The notes beneath the pieces were generated by a model, which saw only the letters and a list, made by a program, of their open reading frames with translations, made no database searches and was not told the DNA's origin. DNA of 64,000 nt. Origin: Liolophura sinensis (Eukaryota > Mollusca > Polyplacophora > Chitonida > Chitonidae). Every line of letters begins with the position of its first letter. Position 1 is the first letter of the stretch. Below are positions 50,096 to 61,825 of this stretch, one piece after another. A program made the translations under genes and the position numbers. Location of the stretch: the NCBI RefSeq assembly GCF_032854445.1, contig NC_088305.1, forward strand, positions 26,810,628 to 26,874,627, given 5' to 3'.

Positions 50096-50113
50096 ACGTA
50101 CCATTCGATCGTG

Positions 50114-50250
50114 GGAAGCTCGGCCAGCAACCTGCGGATCGTCGTGGGTTTACCACTGGCTCAACCCGGCTTCTTCCAACCACAATACTGATTGTCACCT
50201 CATGAATGAAATATTCTTGAATACAGGGTCAAATTCCAATCAAATAAATA
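50114..50250 (+). repeat. SINE-A, 5'-truncated, diverged
   Basis: GGCCAGCAACCTGCGGATCG, CGTGGGTTTACCACTGGCTC, GAATGAAATATTCTTGAATA and CCAATCAAATAAATA match the 3' half of SINE-A. Confidence 0.8.
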
Positions 50251-51974
50251 ACATGTCACAGCAAACTCATTTCCGCTGTTGTCATTTTATATCAGTACCC
50301 TGCTGTCAGTGAACAAATATGAAAGCGATCTCCATTTAAAAATCGGACTGATTTGATGCTCGAAACATGATTAAAAGAGCTACGTTTTTAAAGGACTCAG
50401 TTTTTGGTGTCAGTATTTCACCCTGACATGTAAGGCAAACCTTCATGACGAACGACATAGAGAGCTAAGGTCATGAACAGAGCCTTCTCGTCATTTAGCT
50501 CACACTCCACAAACGGCGAATTATACTTGTGGCTGCTGACAATTTTTTTCAAAAATAAAATGCATTCGAACTAAGTTCCATATTATATTTGTATGTGTAA
50601 TTGTTTGCTTGTGTACCAACACTCATTTTTTTCAAATTTTAACCATGACCGGACTGAGTTTTGATCCCAGGTATTATCGCGTTTATTACACATACGTTCA
50701 GGTATAAATATAAAAAATTTATCATTAGACTGACGTGCACCACGTCATTGGTATTCTCCCCTTGATTGCCTTGTACCACTTGATTGTCGTGTGTACCACT
50801 TGACTGCCGTATAACAGCTGGCTCATATGACCCAGGCTGCACCGCAGCCAAAGTGTGTTGCATAAGCGGTCTACTGGCATGTCTTGTTGGAAGTATCTCA
50901 ATATACAAGTATGTGTGTATATGCATCTCTTGATCTTTTCATTGTGGCATAAGGTTAATATAATGTCAGAAAATGATCTGGAAGATTTTCGCCGTCATAA
51001 ACACGCACTTATAAAGGAAAAATCACTTGCGGGGGAATCATTTACTACCTCGATCCATTGACCGGAAGCCATTTGTCACAGAGTGATTACGGGACACCAG
51101 AAAGACTGCCAACGTTTTGGATGTTCACGTTGAAAGTAAGGTATACCACATACGTATCTCTGGCATATTTATAGCACCAATAAACTGTCTAGGTTTTCGT
51201 TTGTTCTCGGACAAAGTTGTCACTGACGCTCAATAAATGCCTTTACCATGGACCTAACGAGTCGTAAACATTTACTTATTGACTGTACGATGAAAACTTG
51301 TTACCTTTAAGCGATATGACAATTCTTGGCTTCAAAGGCAGAATTCAAAATAAGGGCCTACAACTTGTGAACTCATCGAGAGAGTTGGACAAACATGTCT
51401 GAATCTAAATGAGGGAAGTATCCCTGCGGTGCCATTAATCACTGTCGGGCATTTGCTGTGAAACATCTGACCTTCCATTCATGTGGAATGTCGAGTGTTA
51501 AGAGAAATAGCAAGCTTTTTGCAGAAATAGGCAACAGATTTAACACGGATGGTACAGGCACACGGGTGAGGTTATTCACAATTCCATATACATGTACCAT
51601 ATAGTCCGTCACATTTGAACTACAATAAATTTTTCCGCAGATGGATTTATTGGTGGTCAGTAATATCACATTTCTAATACATTAACTTGCCTTGAAAGGA
51701 CTCGCTAATGTATTTACCACTGTACAAATCCAAATGGACAATATTCTCCAGTGTCCTCACACTGGACACAAACCTGTGATACGGCCTGTAGCTATATGCC
51801 TTGCACTAGCTGATTAGATATAATATCATAAAACATTTTTCTGACTTGTTTTCTTTCTACTTGCATATTAGTCTACCAGATTAGCATTTTAACCTATCTT
51901 AGACTATACAATAACAGCTAGAGATATGATGAGGAAATGAGTCACAACCCAAAAATTTAAATGAGGAAAATTTA
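50251..51974. other. Unannotated stretch
   Basis: A hydrophilic plus frame near 50963-51061 (MSENDLEDFRRHKHALIKEK) is short and unrecognised. No repeat seen. Confidence 0.4.
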
Positions 51975-52890
51975 CTGGAACCCAAAAAGAAACGTAGCAA
52001 TAGAGGAAACCCACCACAACCCAAAAGAGACATACAGATGGAGGAAATCAGTCACTACTCAAACGAGACATCCTGATGGTGGAAACCAGCCAAACCCAAA
52101 CGAGAAATACAGATGGAGGAAACCAGCCACAACCCAAACGAGACATCCAGTCGGAGGAAACCCGCCACAACCCAAAAGAGACATCCAGATGGAGGAAATC
52201 AGCCAAAACCCAAAAGGGACATATAGATGGAGGAAACCAGTCACAACTCAAATCATACATCCAGATGGAGGAAACCAGTCACAACCCAAACGAGACATCC
52301 AGTTGGAGGAAACCCACCACAACCCAAAACATACAGATGGAGGAAACCAGGCAAAACCCAAACGAGACATCCAGATGGAGGAAACCAGCCTAAACCCAAA
52401 AGAGACATACAGATGGAGGAAACCTGTCACTACTCAAACGAGACATCCAGTTAGAGGAAACCCGCAACCCACACCCGAAAATAGACTACAAAATGATGGA
52501 CCAGCCATATCCCAAAAGAAATGAGTGGTAGAATCCAACCATAACTTGAAAAGAGACATCAGAACGGAATAAACCGATCGCAGCCCAAAACAAACAGTTG
52601 GGGGGAGGAAACCATTCACAGCCCAAAAGAGACATCTTAATGGAGAAAATTAGTCCCCGGCCAAAGGAGACGTTTTGATAGAGGAAACCAACAACAACCC
52701 AAACGACACATCCAGATGGAGGACACCAGCAACAACACAAAAACATCTTAGTGGAGGAAACCGTACAACCTTAGGAGACATCTGAATAGAGGAAAACAGT
52801 CACGTCCCAAAATGATCATCTGAGTGGAAGGAACCAACAACAAGCCAAAAGACACATCTATATGGAACAAACCAGCCACAACACAAAGAT
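51975..52890. repeat. 37-38-bp minisatellite, about 24 degenerate copies
   Basis: Units are built on GAGACATCCAGATGGAGGAA and ACCAGCCACAACCCAAAC. Conservation is highest at 52080-52470 and falls toward 52890, where units lose register. The unit lacks plus-strand stops in all frames, which produces the open frame at 51961-52524 (words such as RWRKPATTQTRHP). I take it as non-coding. Confidence 0.93.
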
Positions 52891-55209
52891 GGAGGAAGAC
52901 CCAAAGCAATGGGAACTTGCAAAATACTAAGTGCTACACAAATCCCCTGGTAGAGGGTTCTAGAGTGCGTTTCCTTGTGTGACAAGCTTGTGGTCAGCGC
53001 AGTTAATTATTTTAAACACACAGCCATGACGTTATTCGGGCGAGTACCTGCCGATGAAGCGGACGATGTACATTGGTCTATGAATTATCCCACAGTGCGG
53101 AATGGTGAAGAAGTTCCACCAACTGACCACGGATTTAATACTAATGTTGTCGGTAATCGTGAACAAGATAATCGTGAAATTATCTAGAAGGTAATCGTGA
53201 AATTATCTACAAGATAATCGTGAAATAAATAAATATTATATGATTATTATATTTATGTTTAACATTTGACGCTCTACACATTCAATACAAGCATTGTCAA
53301 GTTGTGCTTTGTGATCAGCGTATACATTCATTTCCAGCCTCTCAATTATTTCACAAGGTCTGTTAAACTTGTATTGTAAACTGCTTCTGCTCCTCGTTTG
53401 CAATGCAGTTTGAAAAATCCACAAACAAATGTGGCACTTCTTTTGAATATCTGTTAAGCGTTTCACGCCGTGTGCAAGGGCACAAACAAGCACGGGAAAA
53501 GATTACGCTTGACCAGGTATCATCGCGTTACAGTTCACCTGAGGGTGGTGACAATTGGGCTCTAGCACGCGACTTCGCCGTGGAAACATAGAACAATGCA
53601 TAGAGACAACCACAAATGATCTGTTATTCACAATTGAGAACTTATATCCCAGCCAGACATGCAAATATGTGAAATCAGGAACGGAGCAGAGCGCAGAAAG
53701 GCTCACAGGGCTGGCTGGCACACTGGCTGTGCAGTAATGGCGATACCAGCGTTCGTCTAACGAAAACATTCGCTAGTTACATCCATCAGTCTTCGTTACA
53801 ACTAGTCTTGAATGCACAACCGGTCGGCTGTAGACCCCCTTCTGTTTGACAGACGCCATTTTTTAAACCCAAGAGTCCATTAGCCTTGTGCTTGTGTACT
53901 ATTTTCAATACTAATTGAATTGCAGCGTTTGACCTGGCTTGTAGAGATTTTGAGGTGAATATAATTACAGCGAAGTTCCCGCACTGTTCTTTTTTGTCCG
54001 AAATCGACAGATGCATGAGTCACCAAATGAAATATCTTGTTAGAGAATGGCGTGCAGTACCAGAAAAGATCAGCCAATGAATGGGGCTGTAGCATGTTCA
54101 CTCATGGGAAAGAAAACATTTTTTTCCTTATAGAATAGTGTGTATGTGTGTACAGCATCAAATCTCAGAAACATTAATGGAAACTTTGCCTTTGCTGTTT
54201 AACATTTATACCCGGAAAATCTTTCTATCATTTCCTTAAAACTATTATATTAATATTTCCCATGCACATGCAGAATGGACGTTTATAAATGTCGTGCCCT
54301 GGACTTTATTCGTGTCCTTAGATCAAGAGTTCTTGTTTCATTTCGGAAGAACTTTTTGTCTGAGAATTTCATAACATTTTGAAATTTACTTCCTCGAACT
54401 TAAAATCCGGTGTTGGGGTGCTCTTTTCTTCTTTCCAATCTGTAATAATATCAGAAATGGACAAATCTTCATTAAGAGCTGTTTTATATTATAACCATTT
54501 TTATCTTATTTACATTGTCGAAAAGAATACAGTTCTAAGCTTAAATAAAGCCATTCATTTTAGTTGTCAACATAGTAAACCGTTGCTAAATATTTGTAAT
54601 GTAAACATGTGAAATAACCATCAAATAAAATAAATAATGTGTTTGTATGGAAATTGTTTCATTACTTTTTCCTCCATCATGTAATATTCTGATGAAGGTT
54701 ATCTTACGGGATTGCGCATAAATATTTAAATTAAATTTTAATTTAAATTGTTTTGCTTCTCGAATTATGTAAATTTTGTAATTTGCTTAACTTCCAAATG
54801 TTAAGATATTCCGCTAACGGCTCCCTTGGACGCTTTGAATACAAATCAAGCTCAACTTTTGTAAGGCTTGGGCTGAAGAAACAGCATACCTGGCACTAAA
54901 ATCAATACTATAAAATGTAATAAACATACTTACAGCGCAGAGAGTTAAACCAGAGTGCGGGTAGCAAATCACACTAACCCTGGTATAATGGCTTACGCAG
55001 GAGTAGGTAAATTATGCATTGATGTCACTGGGAACTTAATGGACGTCACTGATCTAGAATTAATAAGAAAATACTGCGTTGCCTTTATATTCAGCATGCA
55101 ATAGGATTAAAACAATACAAAGGGACCAGATCTCGGAGATGTTTAGTTCATCAACAGAGTTCTGGTTTATGCAGAAAAACAATATAATAAAAGAAAACTT
55201 GCAGTAGAG
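52891..55209. other. Unannotated stretch with coding-like short frames
   Basis: Hydrophilic plus frames lie at 53026-53187, 53403-53591 and 53555-53737, in different registers. A small tandem repeat (GATAATCGTGAAATTATCT, about 3-4 units) covers 53149-53226. None of the frames matches a family I know. Confidence 0.35.
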
Positions 55210-55340
55210 GGAGTAAATTCAGAGCAGCGACTTCAGTGTTATAGTTGACAAAAGGTCACAAGTAACCAATGAAACACGCCAGTTTACCGCATTTGGTGTT
55301 TTATTCTTACCATTTATGTAAATGTTTCGGTAGTAGCATA
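55210..55340 (+). repeat. Dispersed repeat, family G copy 3
   Basis: TTCAGTGTTATAGTTGACAA, AAGGTCACAAGTAACCAATG, GTGTTTTATTCTTACCATTT and ATGTAAATGTTTCGG match family G. Confidence 0.65.
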
Positions 55341-57346
55341 TTACCATGAGATGAGAATAAAAAGGTAAAAATTGCAGTGGTGTTAATTGCAATTTTGATT
55401 GCAAGACCTCTCCTAGGAATATAAGAGCGTTTCGGTCCATTGGGAGTTTACAATAAAGATAATTTTACCAGAGGATTTGAATGACACGGGAATACGTATT
55501 GATTTCTGCTTGTTTTAAATCTTCTACCAGTGCGACGGAGTAGGGAATCGTAATGTACAGAGTAGACTAAGTTTTATATACCGATATTCCTTGAAAACGC
55601 ATATCATAAAACTTGGTTTTATTTTTTATATAATTCAAGCAAAAATAACACATTGAGATAGATATTGATATGACGCGAGTTAAAGATGTGTACTGTATAA
55701 GGCAATATTCGTTTGTGGTTTCTAGGCTCATAAACCTCTTTTGCTTTAATAACTGAACTCCCTTCAGTTCAATTTCGATTTGCACAGGTTAATTATTTAT
55801 GTTCAGACAATTACTAAACCGGCAAAGCTGTCTTCGTTAGATCAATATGTGACTTTTTGGACGAACTCGTTTTTCCAGAACACGATTTGTCTTAACAAAT
55901 ATTATGCTTGATAACGGTATTGGTACCTATACCGAAACGTCACTCACTGAATAAATACAAATTGTTATTCATGTATTCGTTTTGTTATCCAACTCAACCT
56001 CTAAATGCCATTGAAAGAAGTGACGATTTGTCTTAAACGCACCTGTGGTAATTAAACACCTTTCCACGGCATTCGCAGCATGCTAGGCAAATCGTTATGA
56101 TAATTTAACTTTTAAATGTTTCTTGTAACGCTTCCGATATATTTACCCGAACCATGGAGGCAGACTACACGCATCACTGATTTTACATGCAAACAGTGAG
56201 TGTATGGTATACGTGATAGTTGCTTTGTGAACGCGATTGTGCAGGACAAACATGTTTACTGTTTTGAACGTAATATCTTGTAATGAGAGGTTGAAATTCA
56301 TTTGGAATTTTGAGTCTTACATCTTTTAAAGCAATGACCGTTTCTTGTTTTCATTGATTTGTCTTTATGTTTCTGAGTATATCAAACATACTGTTCAATG
56401 GTTCTCTTAAAAATCTGTAACACGATTATCGACTGTGGACGTACTTTGTGAATTTGACGGGTGATGTGTGACTATCGGGATTTACGCTCAGATTTGTTCC
56501 TTTCCGCTGATCAAAAGTTGAACAACACATGTTTACTTGAACGCGTTCCAAATCTTACAACATGCACATATTATTGATGAACAACTGCCGCAACGCGCAC
56601 GCAATACGCATGAATGATGTATAGTCGACTTCGCGTGGCTCTTCAGACTTTGACATTCTAGATGATATTCTGTTTTTCAAACACTTTTAAAATCTCCCTG
56701 GATTTGTTTTTTGCAATCATTTTCCCCATTAGGCTATTGTCTCTAAAAGCTAACTCATCGGTAAATGCGTTAAAAAGTCCCGTCCTGCCTTCAACATTGT
56801 AGATGGAAGTTCCCTCGAGATTTCCACATGTCACGTTTTTTCGCGAGAACTCAATCGATTAGAACTTAGCTGTAGCTCAGGTTGAATTTATCAGTTAAGT
56901 TGGATTTGCTGTCAAATTGCATTGCTTATTGGGTCTCAGGAGCAAAAATCACTGCCTGAAATTCTGAGAAATTTTCTTACGCATCGCTTTCCCTTAAATG
57001 TTGTCTACATGCCGGAATTTTCAGTCATTTAAGAGCGGAAGATAAAGAAGATATATAGGCAGTGACTTCCGTCAGACCCATTTCGAAACTGATTCATACT
57101 TTGTGTCTTGTCAGTTTTACACTATGGTTATTTATATATTTATTGTATTTTGTTTACCGCCTTACTCATGAATGCGGAGGTTCTTTAAAGGTGAAGGAAG
57201 CTCAAGTGCAATTTTGGGGTAAGCCATCGACATTTGGCAAGTTACTGATAACTTTCTCCTGTGTGTCCCACAGCAGGGTAATCTGTACATTCCTTGTCCA
57301 ATCCTGGGATTTAATCCGTAGGTCGACGATATGCATCCTGGAGATT
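55341..57346. other. Unannotated stretch
   Basis: No gene or repeat recognised. Confidence 0.4.
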
Positions 57347-57441
57347 TATTGATTTGTGTTTTACGCCGTACTCAAGAATATTTCACTTTTACGACAGCGG
57401 CCAGCACTATGGTGGGAGGAAAACGTGCAGAGCCCTGGGAA
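57347..57441 (-). repeat. SINE-A 3' fragment
   Basis: GATTTGTGTTTTACGCCGTA, CTCAAGAATATTTCACTTTT, GACAGCGGCCAGCACTATGG and GGGAGGAAAACGTGCAGAGC match the reverse complement of the SINE-A 3' half. The 5' half is absent. Confidence 0.88.
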
Positions 57442-57805
57442 GGCTACAACCACCCAACTCCATATCACATCGCTGTCATTGTGGAAAGAATTGCTTAGTA
57501 AGTATTAGTTACCAAGCTTCGCGTTCACACGTTGCGATTGTCGTGTCGACCCGTCGAATACTACTAGTCAAATGAAAATGGCACATGCGCCAGGGCCTGC
57601 AGTCGACAAGTCATATCGGCTGAATACGGGTTATAAAAACATATCTATCTTTCTTGGACATTCATTGGTCGAATCCGACGAGGCTAGGACCTTAAGCCAA
57701 GAGGTTTGCGTGTGTGGACATAAAAACTACGTTTATATATAGTTTTTTGGTGTATAACAGTTCACCTTCTTCACCCCCTAAAAGCTGATTTGATGCTAGA
57801 TTGCC
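57442..57805. other. Unannotated stretch
   Basis: No gene or repeat recognised. Confidence 0.4.
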
Positions 57806-58140
57806 ATGACTATCACATGTCACAGATCAGTGTATACACAGTTATGCAAACGGTTTAATCTTCCAGTACTCGAGACCAGACGAAAATATTTTGACCTTGT
57901 GTTTTTATATAGATGTGTAAATAGTTCTTTCATTTGTATATATTTAAGTAGCAAAATATTTTACAGAGCACCTGTCAAAAATCTACTCAAAATCTCTGTT
58001 TAACTCTCCATCTAGTTGTTTGTTGTTGCGGAAGAACCATGTTTTAATAAGATCCCAAGATTTTTGACAAACTATCCTCCAGATCGGACATTGACATTTT
58101 TAGCGATTTACAATATTTTATAACCAAATGTGGAGACAGG
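57806..58140 (+). pseudogene. LINE reverse transcriptase C-terminal relic
   Basis: One frame reads LCKRFNLPVLETRRKYFDLV followed by FLYRCVNSSF. This fits the L-LP-LE-RR-DL-FLYK pattern found after the polymerase domain in I/Jockey/CR1-type LINEs. After the stop at 58003, another frame carries FDKLSSRSDIDIFSDLQYF, resembling the very C-terminal NSLP-DIDIF-SL-F segment of such proteins. So the end of an open frame remains but is shifted and stopped. No catalytic motif is present. A SINE-A begins 62 bp downstream. Confidence 0.5.
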
Positions 58141-58202
58141 TCTTTTTTCAGCCTTTGTGTCTTTTGGCGCTCACATGTTAGGTTATTAATCTACACATCT
58201 TC

Positions 58203-58412
58203 GTTTGTTTTTTTGGGATTGGTGTTTTACGCCGTACTCAAGAATATTTCACTTATACGACGGCGGCCAGCATTATGATGGGTGGAAACCGGGCAGAGCC
58301 AGAGGGAAACCCACGACCATCCGCAGGTTGCTGGCATAAGCTGGTCTTGAACTCACAGCGACCGCATTGGTGAGAGGCTTCTGGGTCACTACGCTGCGCT
58401 AGCGCGCTAACC
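58203..58412 (-). repeat. SINE-A, slightly truncated, 9-bp target duplication
   Basis: Reverse complement from GGGATTGGTGTTTTACGCCG through CGACGGCGGCCAGCATTATG, AACCCACGACCATCCGCAGG and GGTCTTGAACTCACAGCGAC to CTGCGCTAGCGCGCTAAC. It lacks only the outer head and an internal block near GCTGGCATAAGC. CACATCTTC flanks it at 58194-58202 and 58413-58421. Confidence 0.94.
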
Positions 58413-58566
58413 CACATCTTCATTATCTGCTCTACTAAAGGTCTACACACTGTCAGGTTTCTTTTATTCTAGTCATTCGTATCTGTTACCTTGCTGTCTG
58501 CATGAGAATGAGTAAATAAAAAAAAAAGTTGGCCTAGACTGAAAACAGCTGCTTTCATCGAATCGC

Positions 58567-58779
58567 CTAGAACGTTCCTTGTGTCTTCTCATCATCACTG
58601 AACTCTGTTGTCGGCTTGTCTTCGCAAGAATCCGTCCTAATTTTAAACTTAGTATACTTTTTAGTTCGTGGTTTCTGGTGAACGTTGCTTTTGAAATTGG
58701 CTTCGCAATAATTGACCTGGGACCTCCACTTTGGTCGACGGCTGGTATGCAAACATCTGTTTTGAGAGCTTACATTCAT
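58567..58779 (-). other. Coding-like open frame, unrecognised
   Basis: The reverse frame from an internal ATG (MNVSSQNRCLHTSRRPKW...) to TAG is strongly hydrophilic, rich in K, R, D and E, and ends FSDDEKTQGTF. A CAG that could be a splice acceptor lies inside it (near RSQ|VNY). It lies in single-copy-looking DNA between a SINE-A and the TTAA element. It has no family match and no poly(A) signal close behind the stop. It may be a last exon or chance. Confidence 0.2.
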
Positions 58780-58829
58780 AGATTGCACATTGAACTATGA
58801 TTTTGTATTTGTTTAACCCAGTCGTTTAA

Positions 58830-59320
58830 AGGAGAAGAAAACTTTTAAAAAATGACACTATAGGCTGAAAAGAGCACATTTGTTTCTGTCTGGGGGTACC
58901 TGCTGCTTGATTTTGCCATTTTTCCTCGCCATACACGTAAAGCCTGAAAACGGCAAAGCTGGCATAAATCGTTGAGTCCATCGCGTCCTCCATCTTTAAC
59001 ACCCTGTAATTTATGCTGGGAGTGTGTTTGTCTCTCAGCCAACGAGAGTCGCTAAAACTGCCGGCTTGTGTAAACTCAGAACCTACGTCCAACATCCCGG
59101 TTTCCCCATAGTCAAGCGGAAAACGAACTGTACCGTTCGCTACCTTCTGGGAAGAAGAGTTCTGCCGGAATGGAGTCGCCCACAGCGGATTTTAGTGCTG
59201 ACTTTATTTATAATTTATGAACTTAAGGTACATGATAGAATTTTGTTTATGGCATGCATCTGCGAGGAAATGCATACTCTTTTCAATGGTATTTGTTTGA
59301 TATTTACATTTTCTTCTCCT
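58830..59320 (-). mobile_element. Non-autonomous TTAA-flanked DNA transposon, copy 2
   Basis: The 491-bp element opens AGGAGAAGAAAA and closes TTTTCTTCTCCT. It is flanked by TTAA (58826-58829) and TTAG (59321-59324), i.e. one mutation from a TTAA duplication. It is inverted relative to copy 1 at 15043 and lacks about 78 bp present there. No transposase. Confidence 0.75.
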
Positions 59321-59324
59321 TTAG

Positions 59325-61699
59325 CATAGCTAGGGCATACAATTTAGACAATTCATAAATCAACATCAACCCTTCTCACGCCCATGCACATGTTCCGGTT
59401 TAATTTAAGATTACAAACAATGGAATCAGTTATCTGCACGCCCTTTTTAGGCCCTTAGTTAATACTATCGAGTTATCCTAAGAATAGACAGTGGTTCATG
59501 AATGATGGAAGTACTCAAACGCTTGGCCAAAAAAGTCGGGTAGGTCAAGTTCGATGATGCTACATCTAAATTGCCCTCGGTGATAACTAAACGTGGGGTC
59601 CTTAAAATTGTGTGGTGATTTAGTCATTTGTCATGGCTCAATAATTAGCGTGATTTCCTGCAAAAAATGGGATAGTACCCAGTGGTGGCCGATTGTGCCC
59701 ATTCACAAGGATTGATCTGGGCTTTAAGTTGCTGTAGTGGCCCACATTTGTGACCAATCTGAAAATACGTGACTGCGGCTATTAAATAACGAGTACAGCG
59801 GTTAATGTATTGCTCTCCGGCACGCTATTTCCGGTGCATTCAAAATGGCGTCAGCGAGAGAGCACTGGCACTCTACCCGATTGAGCAAAGAGCACAACAT
59901 TCTAGTCAAGCTAAAGGACGGTTTTAGTGAACCTTTAATTATTACCACGTCTTGCAATAAAGCGACATTGGAAAGGCTAGGGTCACATCTTTGAGACTTC
60001 AGACCCAATACCTCAGGGTGTATTTACCCTTTGCCAAGAATATTACTGCAGGGTTTGCTCATGTCCAGCAGCTGTTAACTTAGCTCTATCCAAAGAAAGA
60101 AATACCACAAAACTTTGCCAAAGAATGGCTATAGTTTATCTGATCCTTGTGTTCAACGAAATCTGTCGGGAATTCATTTCCACGAAACATACAAAGTGAC
60201 GTTACATTTTACAGTCTGGATAGAAACTAGCCACCGGGAGTCCAGCATCTTTTCATTTACTAGCAATGTTCCCAGATTTGTTATAATCTTAATAAACCAG
60301 TTGTTATAGACGCTGATTTTCAACAGTACTTTGCTTTCCTTATCTTTGATCAGAATGAAGAGAAATGTAATAGATTCTGCAGTGTTATTTACGAAAAACA
60401 GAAATGTTAAAGATATTTATCTGCAAATTTAGGTTTTGGCAATATTTATTAAAGGACCAGAAAAAAGTTCGTTAAAAGAACAGATATCAAAAATTGCTGC
60501 CAATTAAACAACAGTCTGGAAAATACATGTCACATAGGTAATGAAGAGTAATATTTGATCTTCGGGATTTGTACCACAGACGATGATTTCGGTAACCACT
60601 GACACAGGCACCGGTTAGCCATCAGATCCCTGGCGTTCTGGCGAAGCTGTTGCCAATAAAGCGTGATTTACGATTCAAGAGTCAATTAAAACTGGAAAAT
60701 TTTATGGATTTGTTTGGTCAACGTTAAATCTGTTCTTGCATAATTCAATGCGGCAATGTAGCGCGAATCTGCTTTCAATAAAGCACGCTGCTCACAAAAC
60801 GAAACACGTCGTATGCACTAATTGGCGTGAAAGTGTTCTTTTTTCTTCTTTCCTGTTTCCTGTGAATGCCTTGCTGACTCAAGATGGTTATCCGCCACGG
60901 GCTTTATATTACATTCACCAGCTATAACACCGCACAACGGTTCAAGCAGAATAACAATATAAACCAGTTCCAAGCAAAACCTTCTTCAAAATAATGATTG
61001 ACACAAACCTCAATCAAAGAATGTTTTTGTCCATAAATTCGAATAAATCAGATAATATTTTTTTCAGTTAAAGTTTGACTAATATGGCATATGTCTTGCA
61101 TATAAATAAAGCACTAGCTCCACTCTGCATCAAGATAACATTATAACCATAAATCTAGGCACCGGTCAGATGTAACCTCTGCGACTTTCTCGCCGTTCTG
61201 CCTTCAATAGCGCTTGATTTACGCTCACTTGACAACCACTACAGCAAACAAAGTTCATTAAACAAGACAATTTTACGGTCTTCTTGGGCCACGTTCAGGC
61301 AGCTTCTGGCTGTATAATGCCAACCAGGCAGTGTAGCGAAATGTTTTCTTCTGTGGAGTATGCCTTATAAAAGTAGAAACATGATACACGCTCTCGTTGA
61401 CGCTGTTGCTTTCTTATTTTCATTGGCGTAAGGGACACGCAGTTTGCGTCATGACAATTCTTACACTGTGTGCCAGCGCATAGCGAAATCTGAAACGCTG
61501 TTCCAAAAACTTTATTTTTGGAATTTGTGCTGTACCCACAAAGTGTAAACCTCAAATAACGAAATTATTGTTCCTTCTATTTTCAATGGTACTTCAATGT
61601 CAGTGAGAGTGATGCCGTTTGCATTCCTACCCTCGCGCTTGAAACAAAGCGAAACCATGATTCCCAAGATCCTCTTTTAAAGGCCAAATATAACAAAGC
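59325..61699. other. Unannotated stretch
   Basis: No gene or repeat recognised. Confidence 0.4.
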
Positions 61700-61825
61700 C
61701 TTGGTAATGCAAAAGACTACAGTATAGAGAGTGTGTCACATGAAACGAAATACAGTTTCTTGTCAGTTCACGTATGCTAGGGTTTTATTCTAACTGATCG
61801 TGTAAATGGTTAAAAGGTATCATCG
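61700..61825 (+). repeat. Dispersed repeat, family G copy 4
   Basis: AAAAGACTACAGTATAGAGA, TTCTTGTCAGTTCACGTATG and GGGTTTTATTCTAACTGATC followed by GTGTAAATGGTTAAAAG match family G. The middle is diverged. Confidence 0.6.

Noticed and set aside
51961-52524. 187-codon frame RWRKPATTQTRHP... as a repeat protein gene
   Set aside because: The 38-bp unit is not a multiple of three and all frames are open, so it is a minisatellite.
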